Part shown: piece after piece, positions 1 through 7,243 of the stretch
Layout: each line of letters starts with the position of its first letter
Numbering within the stretch: position 1 is the first letter of the stretch
The notes under the pieces: generated by a model
Seen by the model: only the letters and a program-made list of their open reading frames with translations
What the model was told of the DNA's origin: nothing
The model's database searches: none
NCBI RefSeq assembly: GCF_039909015.1
Contig: NZ_CP150919.1
Span: 2,208,501 to 2,272,500 of the forward strand
DNA: 64,000 nt
From: Pseudomonas grandcourensis
GTDB lineage: Bacteria > Pseudomonadota > Gammaproteobacteria > Pseudomonadales > Pseudomonadaceae
Direction of reading: 5' to 3'
Made by a program: the position numbers and the translations under genes

Positions 1-308
1 CAGTCGTCGTTGGAGACAAACTCGGCGAGGGTCACGACCTGGCGGTTGGGCAGATCGACAAATGGATCCAGGCTGAAAAAGTGTTTGTTGTACGACGCGG
101 TCGCCTCGGTCGAGGTGCCGGTGGTGTTGACCATCAGGCCGTCCACGTGGGCGCTGGGCGGACGCAGGATGAAGGTCACGTACTTGCTGTTCAGATGCAC
201 ATTGAGCTGATTGAGAAAAGTCGCCCAGGGAATGGTTTCCAGCGGCCCCTGATAGAGGTTGCCGATCAAATCACTGAACGTATCGAGGCTGAGGCTCTGC
301 TGCATAGG
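1..308 (-). CDS. N-terminal fragment of a probable LuxR-type regulator (TesR-like), cut by the window edge
   Basis: Seen: an open frame runs from ATG at 308 to base 1 without a stop. It begins MQQSLSLDTFSDLIGNLYQG and contains YNKHFFSLDPFVDLP, about 102 residues in all. Known: the effector-binding N-terminus of some proteobacterial LuxR-family regulators in steroid and aromatic clusters has this short W..FL..L pattern, and Comamonas TesR, which controls steroid genes, is LuxR-type. The helix-turn-helix half would lie outside the window. Inference: this is the activator that reads the motif found in front of every catabolic operon here. No clear Shine-Dalgarno sequence precedes the ATG. The family call rests on a fragment and on context. 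Confidence 0.5.
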
Positions 309-387
309 GAAAAACCGTTTTTATTATTAGCGTTGGCGGTGGCCGAGAATAAGCGCCGGTATCGACTCCTTGCAACGCTTGGGCTCA

Positions 388-417
388 GGGCCTGACAGGC
401 GGCTGCCGGTCAGGCCC
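388..417 (-). terminator. Inverted repeat downstream of kshA
   Basis: GGGCCTGAC (388-396) and GTCAGGCCC (409-417) are perfect 9-base arms around a 12-base loop. They lie just after the kshA stop and before the next minus-strand gene. There is no T-run, so it may be a weak terminator or an mRNA 3'-end stabiliser. Confidence 0.4.
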
Positions 418-441
418 GGGGCGGGCGAAAAGCCGCTGGCG

Positions 442-1485
442 TCAGACCCGTTCGCTGGCGCGCACGACAAACTTCTTGTGTTCGGCAACGTCCGCCGACA
501 GCGCCTCGACGTCGGTGTAGAACTGCTCGTACCAGCGGCGCAACTGGTAGACCGGACCGTCGCCGTCACACAGCAGCGGGTTGTCGACGCGGGTCTTGCT
601 GTGCCAGATGGCCACGTCTTCGTAGAAGGCTGCCTGGGCCTGCGCGACGTAGGCCTTGGCCATCGCCTGGTTCTGCTCTTCGCTGAGCCCCGGGATCTTC
701 TTCACCAGCACGCCATAGCGCAGGGTGAAACTGTCCAGATCGATCGGCACATGGCAGTTGAGCAGGATCGAGTGGATCGGCTGGCCGTTCATGGCGCCGT
801 TCATTTCGGTGATCTGATAGGCCGGGCCGAAGTAGGTGGCTTCGGTGGTCAGCACGCTGTCACCGGACAGGCGCTCACTGCGGGCACACATGATCTGGGT
901 GGCCAGATGGCCCTGGAAAATGTTGATGAACTCTTCGACCGGCGCGCCGTGAACGGTGCCGAAGTGCGCCATATCGGCGATGTTGTCGATCAATTCGCGG
1001 CAGTTGGTGCCAATCTGCAGCTCGGCGACTTCCCACGCCGCCCATTCGTCGTTGTAGCAGGCGTCGATGCGTGGAATGCGTTGTTCCGGCAGCGGCGGGT
1101 TGCCTTCGGGGTCGTTCCAGACGAACAGCAGCTGGTTTTCTTCCATGATCGGCCAGCTCTTGATCCTGGCCCGTGGCGGGATGCGCTTGGCATAAGGGAT
1201 GTCATCGCACACGCCATCGGCGCCCCAGCGCCAGGCGTGGAACGGGCAGCGGATCGAGTTGCCTTCGACGCAACCGGTGCTCAGGTCGGCGCCCATGTGC
1301 GGGCAGTAGCCATCAAGAATATGCAGATCGCCGTCTTCACCCTGGAACGCCACCAGACGGGTGCCGAACACCTCCAGGCGGTGGGCCTTGCCGTCGCGGT
1401 ATTGGGCGGCCAGGCCCAGGCAATGCCAGCCACGGGCGTAGCGGTCTTCCAGCAGTTTGGCTTCGATGCGGTGCAGGGTACTCAT
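442..1485 (-). CDS. kshA: 3-ketosteroid 9-alpha-monooxygenase, oxygenase subunit (KshA)
   Basis: Rieske mononuclear iron oxygenase of 347 aa that, with a reductase (KshB), 9-alpha-hydroxylates 3-ketosteroids so that ring B opens. Seen: Rieske ligands C61-P-H63 and C80-x2-H83. The catalytic iron motif DMAHFGTVH supplies H174 and H179, with the Asp expected in the later FYEDVAIWH segment. RYARGWHCLG near the N-terminus and YQLRRWYEQFY near the C-terminus match KshA closely from memory. The ATG at 1485 was chosen because GGGAG lies just upstream; a longer upstream frame is not needed. The gene is transcribed divergently from the SDR operon across a 146-base region holding a perfect palindrome. 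KshB is encoded 13 kb away at 14389-15471. Confidence 0.9.
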   Translation of the reverse strand: MSTLHRIEAKLLEDRYARGWHCLGLAAQYRDGKAHRLEVFGTRLVAFQGEDGDLHILDGYCPHMGADLSTGCVEGNSIRCPFHAWRWGADGVCDDIPYAKRIPPRARIKSWPIMEENQLLFVWNDPEGNPPLPEQRIPRIDACYNDEWAAWEVAELQIGTNCRELIDNIADMAHFGTVHGAPVEEFINIFQGHLATQIMCARSERLSGDSVLTTEATYFGPAYQITEMNGAMNGQPIHSILLNCHVPIDLDSFTLRYGVLVKKIPGLSEEQNQAMAKAYVAQAQAAFYEDVAIWHSKTRVDNPLLCDGDGPVYQLRRWYEQFYTDVEALSADVAEHKKFVVRASERV

Positions 1486-1554
1486 CTTATTATTCTCCCA
1501 AGGGATCACGGGTTTGGCGCATGTAAGGGATTCTGCCGCCCCTGTAAAAGCGGG

Positions 1555-1574
1555 CATCGTCTGAATGGACGATG
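1555..1574. promoter_or_regulatory. Operator-like palindrome between kshA and the SDR operon (site A)
   Basis: CATCGTC (1555-1561), six bases, GACGATG (1568-1574): a perfect inverted repeat. It is the symmetric version of a motif found upstream of every other transcription unit in the cluster, and it serves both divergent genes. About 20 bases toward kshA is CAGAAT, a -10-like hexamer. Confidence 0.65.
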
Positions 1575-1631
1575 GCTGCTTCAAGTAGGCCCGCTCTACT
1601 GGCGCCATTGGACCCATGGCAGGAGTTGGCG

Positions 1632-2471
1632 ATGAGTAATGAACAAGGGCCGGTAGCGGTGATTACCGGGGCCGCCAGTGGTATAGGCCGTGGCCTGGCC
1701 GAACACGCGGCGACACTGGGCATGCGCCTGGTGCTGGCGGATCGGGATGCAGCGGGCCTGCAAGCCCTGTGCGACGAATTGAACGCCCACGGTGCGCAAG
1801 CGATTGCCTGCGTCACCGATGTCGGTGATGTAACGCAGGTCGAGCGCTTGCGTGACCGGGCTGTCGAGCACTTTGGCGGGGTCGACCTGCTGTTCAACAA
1901 CGCCGGCGTGATGCAAACCGGCTTCAGCTGGGAAATCACCGAGGCGCAATGGCAGCGCATGCTGGACGTCAACCTCAACGGGGTGATCAACGGCATTCGC
2001 AGTTTCGTGCCGCTATTGCTCAGCCAGGGCCGGGCCGCCCATGTGATCAACACGGCGTCCCTTGCCGGATTGGTCAGCAGTCCGCTGATGGCACCGTACA
2101 ACGTGACCAAGCAGGCCGTGGTCGCGCTCTCGGAAACCCTGCATTACGAACTCGCCATGATCGGTGCGCCGGTATCGGTTTCGGTGCTGTGCCCGGGGCC
2201 GGTGGCCAGTGAAATCATGGCGTCGAACCAGGTGGTGGACACCGCCGGATCGGATTTCAGCCAACTGCTCGACAGCACCATTCGCCAGGGCATGACCCCG
2301 GCGGAGCTGGCCGCGCAAGTGTTCGCCGCCATCGCGCAAAAACGCTTCTGGATCCTGCCTCACAAGGGCTTCAAACCGGCCCTTGAGCGCCGGGTACAAA
2401 GCATCCTGGGCGAGACCAATCCGCAGTTTCAAATGGCCGACGTAGAGGACGATGCCCATGCCGCTCGATAA
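1632..2471 (+). CDS. Short-chain dehydrogenase/reductase in the steroid cluster
   Basis: Classical SDR of 279 aa, NAD(P)-dependent. Seen: TGAASGIG cofactor motif near residues 11-18, NNAG, and active-site Y-x3-K in APYNVTKQ. An extended C-terminus after about residue 240 carries no motif I recognise. The start at 1632 follows AGGAG; the upstream ATG at 1572 lies inside the operator palindrome and is unlikely. It is the first gene of a three-gene operon with an HSL esterase and a RibBA-like protein, overlapping the next gene by 14 bases. Substrate unknown: a hydroxysteroid or an alcohol on a steroid side group is likely from context. Confidence 0.8.
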   Translation: MSNEQGPVAVITGAASGIGRGLAEHAATLGMRLVLADRDAAGLQALCDELNAHGAQAIACVTDVGDVTQVERLRDRAVEHFGGVDLLFNNAGVMQTGFSWEITEAQWQRMLDVNLNGVINGIRSFVPLLLSQGRAAHVINTASLAGLVSSPLMAPYNVTKQAVVALSETLHYELAMIGAPVSVSVLCPGPVASEIMASNQVVDTAGSDFSQLLDSTIRQGMTPAELAAQVFAAIAQKRFWILPHKGFKPALERRVQSILGETNPQFQMADVEDDAHAAR

Positions 2472-3384
2472 GCAGATCGCTGGGGTTCTCCAGCAGTTTC
2501 GCGACATCCCGGAGCCCGATTTCAGCCAGGTCGATGCCGCTCAGTACCGGCAGTTCTCCGACAACCTGCTGCCGGCCATCCCCGGCGAACCGATGAGCGA
2601 GGTGCGTGACCTGCGGGTGGCCGGCGCGGCAGGTGAACTGGACGCACGGCTGTACCGGCCATCGGAAGAACCCGACCTGCCGTTGCTGGTGTTTTTCCAT
2701 GGCGGCGGATTTGTCATGGGCAATCTCGATACCCACGACAATCTCTGCCGCTCGCTGGCCCGTCAGACCGAGGCGGTGGTAGTGTCGGTCGCCTACCGAC
2801 TGGCCCCGGAACACCCGTTCCCGGCGGCACCCCTCGATTGTTACGCGGCCACCTGCTGGCTGGTCGAGCACGCGACTGAGCTGCGCGTCGATGGCAGCCG
2901 GCTGGCCGTGGCCGGGGACAGCGCCGGGGGCAATCTGGCGCTGGCGGTCAGTCAGTTGGCGGCACGACACCAGGGGCCGAAGATCAGTTATCAGTGCCTG
3001 TTTTACCCGGTCACCGATGCAGGTTGCGACTCTCAGTCCTTCGAAGACTTCGCCGAGAGCTATCTGCTTTCCGCCGGGATGATGCGCTGGTTCTGGCAGC
3101 AGTACCTGCAAGACGTCGGACAGGCGAAGGATCCATTGGCCTCGCCCCTGCGCGCCGAGAGCCTGGCGGGATTGCCGCCAACGACCCTGATTACCGCCGA
3201 ATATGACCCGTTACGTGATGAGGGTGAGGCAATGGCCGAGTGCTTGCGCGAGGCCGGTGTGCCTGTGCGCGCACAGCGTTGTGACGGCATGATCCACGGC
3301 TTTATCAGCATGGCGGCATTTGTCGAAGGGGCGGCACAGGCCTTGTCCGATGCGGCGGCCGACCTGCGCGGGGCACTCAAATGA
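2458..3384 (+). CDS. HSL-family alpha/beta hydrolase (esterase)
   Basis: Hormone-sensitive-lipase-type carboxylesterase of about 308 aa. Seen: oxyanion-hole motif HGGGF, nucleophile motif GDSAGG, then the acid in the DPLRDE segment and the histidine in GMIHGF. I chose the second of two ATGs (2458) because GAGGA is 8 bases upstream of it but only 2 bases from the first (2452). It overlaps the SDR before it, and its stop overlaps the next start as ATGA. Inference: it may hydrolyse steroid esters or a lactone formed during degradation. It is not the meta-cleavage hydrolase HsaD, which belongs to another alpha/beta hydrolase group. Confidence 0.85.
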   Translation: MPLDKQIAGVLQQFRDIPEPDFSQVDAAQYRQFSDNLLPAIPGEPMSEVRDLRVAGAAGELDARLYRPSEEPDLPLLVFFHGGGFVMGNLDTHDNLCRSLARQTEAVVVSVAYRLAPEHPFPAAPLDCYAATCWLVEHATELRVDGSRLAVAGDSAGGNLALAVSQLAARHQGPKISYQCLFYPVTDAGCDSQSFEDFAESYLLSAGMMRWFWQQYLQDVGQAKDPLASPLRAESLAGLPPTTLITAEYDPLRDEGEAMAECLREAGVPVRAQRCDGMIHGFISMAAFVEGAAQALSDAAADLRGALK

Positions 3385-4496
3385 ACGGCCTGGTTTTCAA
3401 CACGGTGCCGCAACTGATCGAGGCCATCGGCGCCGGTCGGATGGTGGTGATCACCGACGACGAACACAACGGCGAAGGCTCGCTGCTGATGGCCGCCGAA
3501 CAGGCCGGGGCCGAGGCCGTCACCTTCATGGCGGTGCAGGCGCGCGGGCTGATTTGCCTGGCCCTGACCGAGCAGCGCTGCCGCGCGCTGGGCCTGGACC
3601 TGATGGTGCCCAACTCCCGGGCGCAACATGGCGTGGGTTTTACCCGCTCGATCGAAGCCGCCACCGGGGTGTCCACCGGTATCTCGGCGGCGGACCGGGC
3701 GCGGTCGATCCAGGTGGCGGTCGACCCGGCCAGCGTTCCGACGGATCTGGTGCAGCCGGGGCATATCTTCCCGGTGCAAGCCTTGCCCGGTGGCGTAATG
3801 CAGCGGGCCGGTCATGTCGAGGCCGCTTGCGACCTGACGCGACTGGCGGGGCTGCAACCGGCGGCAACCCTGGTGGGCATTCTCAACGAAGACGGCGAAC
3901 TGGCCCGTGGTGCCGAGTTGCATGACTTCGCCCAGCGCCATGGCCTGCGGATCGGCACCATTGCCGACCTGATTCACTACCGGATCCTGCATGAAGGCAC
4001 GATCGAGCGCGGTGGCGAATACCCGTTGCAAACCCGCCACGGCGAGTTCCAGGTGACCACCTATCAGGACACCTACCAGGGCTCGTTGCACCTGGCGCTG
4101 GTCAAAGGCCGGATCGACAGCACGCAACCGGCGCTGGTGCGGGTGCAAAGCATCGAGACGTTGCGTGACGTTCTTGGGTGTGAAAATGAAGGCGGGCCGC
4201 AGCAGTGGACCCTGGAGCGTTCGCTGGCCAGTATCGCGGCGGCCGGTAGCGGTGTGCTGGTGCTGCTGGCGCAAAAGGAATCCGCCGAGGGCGTGCTTGA
4301 ACAACTGCGTCAGCGCAGCGGAGGCAAGCACCGGGCGCCACAGTTTCCGCAACGGACCCTGGGCATCGGTGCGCAGATCCTGCGGGACCAGAACGTGCGC
4401 AAAATGCGCCTGATGAGTTCACCGGTGCCGTACACCGCCGTGTCCGGGTTTGACCTGGAAGTGACGGAGTTTGTGCCGTTCCAGCCGGTAGTCTGA
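3381..4496 (+). CDS. RibBA-like protein with degenerate DHBP synthase and dead GTP cyclohydrolase II domains
   Basis: Protein of 371 aa laid out like RibBA: a DHBP-synthase domain (about 1-205) followed by a GTP-cyclohydrolase-II-like domain (about 215-371). Seen: C59, the GHVEAACDL motif with H145, and E170 of NEDG are kept. The usual acidic loop DDExRENEGD is shortened to DDEHNGEGS (residues 26-34), losing the substrate-phosphate arginine and one acidic residue. The zinc cysteines of the second domain are gone; only C267 remains. Known: many Pseudomonas RibBA proteins have an inactive second domain, but loss in the RibB loop is unusual. Translationally coupled to the esterase by ATGA. Possible roles are flavin supply for the cluster's flavoenzymes, or a repurposed fold. 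Confidence 0.75.
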   Translation: MNGLVFNTVPQLIEAIGAGRMVVITDDEHNGEGSLLMAAEQAGAEAVTFMAVQARGLICLALTEQRCRALGLDLMVPNSRAQHGVGFTRSIEAATGVSTGISAADRARSIQVAVDPASVPTDLVQPGHIFPVQALPGGVMQRAGHVEAACDLTRLAGLQPAATLVGILNEDGELARGAELHDFAQRHGLRIGTIADLIHYRILHEGTIERGGEYPLQTRHGEFQVTTYQDTYQGSLHLALVKGRIDSTQPALVRVQSIETLRDVLGCENEGGPQQWTLERSLASIAAAGSGVLVLLAQKESAEGVLEQLRQRSGGKHRAPQFPQRTLGIGAQILRDQNVRKMRLMSSPVPYTAVSGFDLEVTEFVPFQPVV

Positions 4497-4512
4497 AGCC
4501 AACACCTAAACC

Positions 4513-4731
4513 TGTGGGAGCGAGCCTGCTCGCGATGGCGGTCGGTTAGTCAACATCAATGTTGAATGTGCCGGCCTCATCGCGAGCAAGCTCGCTCCCA
4601 CAGTAATTTCGGTTGGTTGCATATTTTGTGTACACCCACGAACCCTGTGGGAGCGAGCTTGCTCGCGATGGCGGAGTGTCGGTCGACATCTATTTTGAAT
4701 GTGCCGGCCTCATCGCGAGCAAGCTCCCACA
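4513..4731. repeat. Two REP palindrome pairs (BIME-like)
   Basis: Two converging REP pairs of the TGTGGGAGCGAGC(C/T)TGCTCGCGA type lie at 4513-4541/4578-4602 and 4646-4674/4710-4731. Each pair is separated by a short spacer. The last copy has lost 4 bases of the stem. They fill most of the 288-base gap between the convergent ribBA-like and surE-like genes. Confidence 0.9.
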
Positions 4732-4784
4732 ATGATTTTTGGATACCCGTAGATGTTGCGTACACCTGCGAGGGCTGCATTGGC

Positions 4785-5762
4785 TTAAGGCTTGATGCCT
4801 CGCAACATCTTCTTCGCCTGGTCCTGCACCGCCTGCGGCGCGGTCATGTTGCCGTCGATCACGGTGATCACCGCGTGGCCTTGCCATAGTTGGTAGGCAT
4901 CGGCCTTTTGCTGGGTTTGGGTCGGTGTCGAAGGGGCGACCAGGTTGACGTGGACCACGCCGTCGGCGCCGCGCTGTGAGGTGAAGTTCACGCGATCCCA
5001 GTTACCGATCGGGGCAAAGCTCACACCTTTGACTTCTTCGGGTTTCAGGGGTGGGTAGTTGAGGTTCAGGCCGCTGACACCCGGCAGGCCGAGCACGTTC
5101 AAATCACACTGCTGTTTGTTTTTCGCGCAAGCCTGTCTGGCTTCTGTGCCGGCGAGGCTCGCCTGCTCGATCACCTTCACGGCAAACCGCGCCGTGTCGT
5201 CCATCGCACCCAGGGTCTTTAGATAGCCCGCCTGCTGATCGCGAATGATCAGGTCCATGTCGATGCCCGTGGACACCGCCACTGCCGGAATCCCCTTGAA
5301 CATCGCGCGCACGGCGGCGTTGAGGGTGCCGGACATCTGCGTCAGCGGGCCGACGTTTTCGCCGAAGTTGTTGCCGGACACCACCAGGTCTGGCGGCGAA
5401 TCCTTGAGGATCACGTCGAGGCCGACGTTAACCGCATCCACCGGCGTGCCGATGGCTGAGGTCTTGCCGGCAGGCGGGGTGTAGCCCTCCGGTGGTCCGA
5501 CGCAATACCGCCCCGGCGCCAGTTCGGTCACCGCCAGGGCCTGCCCAGGTACGACCACGCTAGCTGCACTGATGCCGCTGCTGTCATTCAACGGGCCGAC
5601 CAGGGTGACTTTATGCCCGGCAGCGGTCAGGGCGCGGTACATCGCATCGATGCCGGGTGCGCGGCAGCCATCGTCGTTGGTCAGCAGGATGTTCGGGGCG
5701 TTGGCTTGCATCGACAGGCCAACGCTGGCCATGGCGATGAGGCCGGTGAGGAGTTTGTTCAT
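4785..5762 (-). CDS. Exported SurE-family nucleotidase/phosphatase
   Basis: SurE-fold phosphatase of 325 aa. Seen: a signal peptide (MNKLLTGLIAMASVGLSMQANA), then ILLTNDDG with N29-D30-D31, and a later SGNNFGENVG segment corresponding to the SGxNxGxN metal-site motif. Known: canonical SurE is cytoplasmic, about 250 aa, and dephosphorylates nucleotides. Signal-peptide versions occur and act as periplasmic acid phosphatases. The start at 5762 removes a 13-residue upstream extension and places the signal peptide at the N-terminus. A hairpin separates it from the DUF1329 gene upstream, so membership in that operon is uncertain. Its role in the cluster is unknown. Confidence 0.8.
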   Translation of the reverse strand: MNKLLTGLIAMASVGLSMQANAPNILLTNDDGCRAPGIDAMYRALTAAGHKVTLVGPLNDSSGISAASVVVPGQALAVTELAPGRYCVGPPEGYTPPAGKTSAIGTPVDAVNVGLDVILKDSPPDLVVSGNNFGENVGPLTQMSGTLNAAVRAMFKGIPAVAVSTGIDMDLIIRDQQAGYLKTLGAMDDTARFAVKVIEQASLAGTEARQACAKNKQQCDLNVLGLPGVSGLNLNYPPLKPEEVKGVSFAPIGNWDRVNFTSQRGADGVVHVNLVAPSTPTQTQQKADAYQLWQGHAVITVIDGNMTAPQAVQDQAKKMLRGIKP

Positions 5763-5808
5763 GGGGAGTCTTCCGTGGAAGGAGCGGATTTTACAAAGCA
5801 CAACGCCC

Positions 5809-5827
5809 CGACCGAATGATTCGGTCG
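5809..5827 (-). terminator. Hairpin after the DUF1329 gene
   Basis: CGACCGAA and TTCGGTCG are perfect 8-base arms around a 3-base loop, immediately after the DUF1329 stop. The T-content downstream on the minus strand is weak, so termination may be partial. Confidence 0.55.
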
Positions 5828-5840
5828 AGGCGCGGCGGGT

Positions 5841-7220
5841 TTAGCGGGTGCCGAGTTTGCGCAGGTTGCCAGGGGTGAATTCGTCTTCGGTGAAGGCGGT
5901 GGCGTTGAGCTTGGCCGGTTTCTGATCGATCAACATGCGGTCAACCAGGTAGGAGCCGGCGATCAGGTCGTGGTAGATCCCGAGGCGAGCGTGGTAGCGC
6001 TGCATCTCGTAGGCGTAGATCGAGGTCTGCATGTTGGTGCGCCACAACTGGCCACGGCTGTCGTAGTTGTCGGCCATGGTCGCCGACCAGGTGTCCTCGT
6101 CGAGGTACAGCACGCGCTTGGCGTACACGTGGCGGGCGCCTTCCTTGAGGTTGGCCTGCAACACCCAGACACGGTGTTTCTCGTAGCGCATGTACTGCGG
6201 ATCGACGTGGCCGGTGGTGGCCAGGATCTGGTCGGAGGTCACGCTCGGGTCGTCGATCTTGTAGTTGTGGTACGGAATGTAGATCTCTTTCTTGCCGACG
6301 ATGGTCCAGTTGTAGCGGTCCGGCGCACCGTTGAACAAACGGTCTTCGTCGTACACACGAAAACCTCCCGCACCGGTCGGCGAGTCGTAACCCACGGTCG
6401 GCGCGCGACGTACCCGGCGTTGACCGGGGCTGTACTGCCAGGCCTGACGCGGGGAGGCGGTCGGGTTGATGAACTCGTGACCGACCACGATCTCGCCTTT
6501 CTTGCGCACCGGTTCCAGGGTGGTGAGCAGGAAGTGGGTGAATACACCGTTCGCGGCCTCCGGGGTTTTGTCCGGGCTCGACCAGATCGAGAAGATCTTG
6601 TAGTTGACCTCTTCCAGTACCTTTTCCTTGTTGGAGTACACCACCGCCTGGCCGTAGTTGGCCTCTTCAGTGCTGGCGCGCCCCTGCAAGGTATGGTTGA
6701 ACATCAGCTCGCTGCCGTTCTTCGGGATCGGGAACGGCGAGGCACCCCAGGCGTTTTTCGTGTCGTTGTTGTCATTGTCGAGTTCGGCAGTGACGGCGTT
6801 TTTCTTGATCAGGTCTTCCAGCTTCTGATCAAGGCGGAAGTCGCGGTGGCTAGGGTACACCGGGATCTTGAACGTGTCCGGGTAACGCTTGAGCAGCGCT
6901 TTCTGGCCATCGGTCAGGTTGTCGGCGTACTTGTCCATGTTCTTTGAATCGATCACGAACAGCGGTTTTTCCGCGGCGTACGGATCCGGGTACGGCGTGC
7001 CAGGACCGGCGTATTTGAGACCAGGTGGCAGACCGCGCCATTTGCCGGACCAGGCCGGGATGCTGCCGTCGGCGTTGCCGGCTTTTTCGGCGCCCATCGG
7101 GGTCAGGTCCTGGCCCAGGCGGGCGGCTTCTTCCGGGCTGACCTTGGCGTAGGCCAGGCCACTGCCGAGCAGGCCAACGGTCAATGCCGTGCTCAATAAG
7201 GTTTGGGTGAATCTGGACAT
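5841..7220 (-). CDS. DUF1329 exported protein
   Basis: Protein of 459 aa with a clear signal peptide (to about residue 25, LAYA) followed by the KVSPEEAARLG start typical of DUF1329. Known: DUF1329 proteins resemble LolA/LolB-type lipid carriers and are nearly always paired with a DUF1302 outer-membrane protein in proteobacterial clusters for hydrophobic compounds. Lies 23 bases downstream of the DUF1302 gene with its own GGAGGAG. Inference: periplasmic carrier for steroid uptake or for an export step. The pair shares an operator with the steroid genes (site B). Confidence 0.88.
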   Translation of the reverse strand: MSRFTQTLLSTALTVGLLGSGLAYAKVSPEEAARLGQDLTPMGAEKAGNADGSIPAWSGKWRGLPPGLKYAGPGTPYPDPYAAEKPLFVIDSKNMDKYADNLTDGQKALLKRYPDTFKIPVYPSHRDFRLDQKLEDLIKKNAVTAELDNDNNDTKNAWGASPFPIPKNGSELMFNHTLQGRASTEEANYGQAVVYSNKEKVLEEVNYKIFSIWSSPDKTPEAANGVFTHFLLTTLEPVRKKGEIVVGHEFINPTASPRQAWQYSPGQRRVRRAPTVGYDSPTGAGGFRVYDEDRLFNGAPDRYNWTIVGKKEIYIPYHNYKIDDPSVTSDQILATTGHVDPQYMRYEKHRVWVLQANLKEGARHVYAKRVLYLDEDTWSATMADNYDSRGQLWRTNMQTSIYAYEMQRYHARLGIYHDLIAGSYLVDRMLIDQKPAKLNATAFTEDEFTPGNLRKLGTR

Positions 7221-7243
7221 GCTGTGCTCCTCCGACAGGGGAA

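Noticed and set aside
370..1635. Long plus-strand frame opposite kshA (421 codons), and similar long frames opposite kstD, the acyl-CoA ligase, hlyD and the ABC gene
   Set aside because: They are antisense shadows caused by high GC at third positions. They lack ribosome sites and recognisable domains, and the opposite strand encodes clear enzymes.
2458..3384. The esterase as the missing meta-cleavage hydrolase HsaD
   Set aside because: It has HGGG and GDSAGG signatures of the HSL group; C-C hydrolases of the HsaD/BphD type have a different nucleophile context (GNSMGG) and no HGGG.
4513..4731. Regularly spaced palindromes that might suggest a CRISPR array
   Set aside because: Units alternate in orientation, spacers are few and similar, and there are no cas genes. 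These are Pseudomonas REP/BIME elements.
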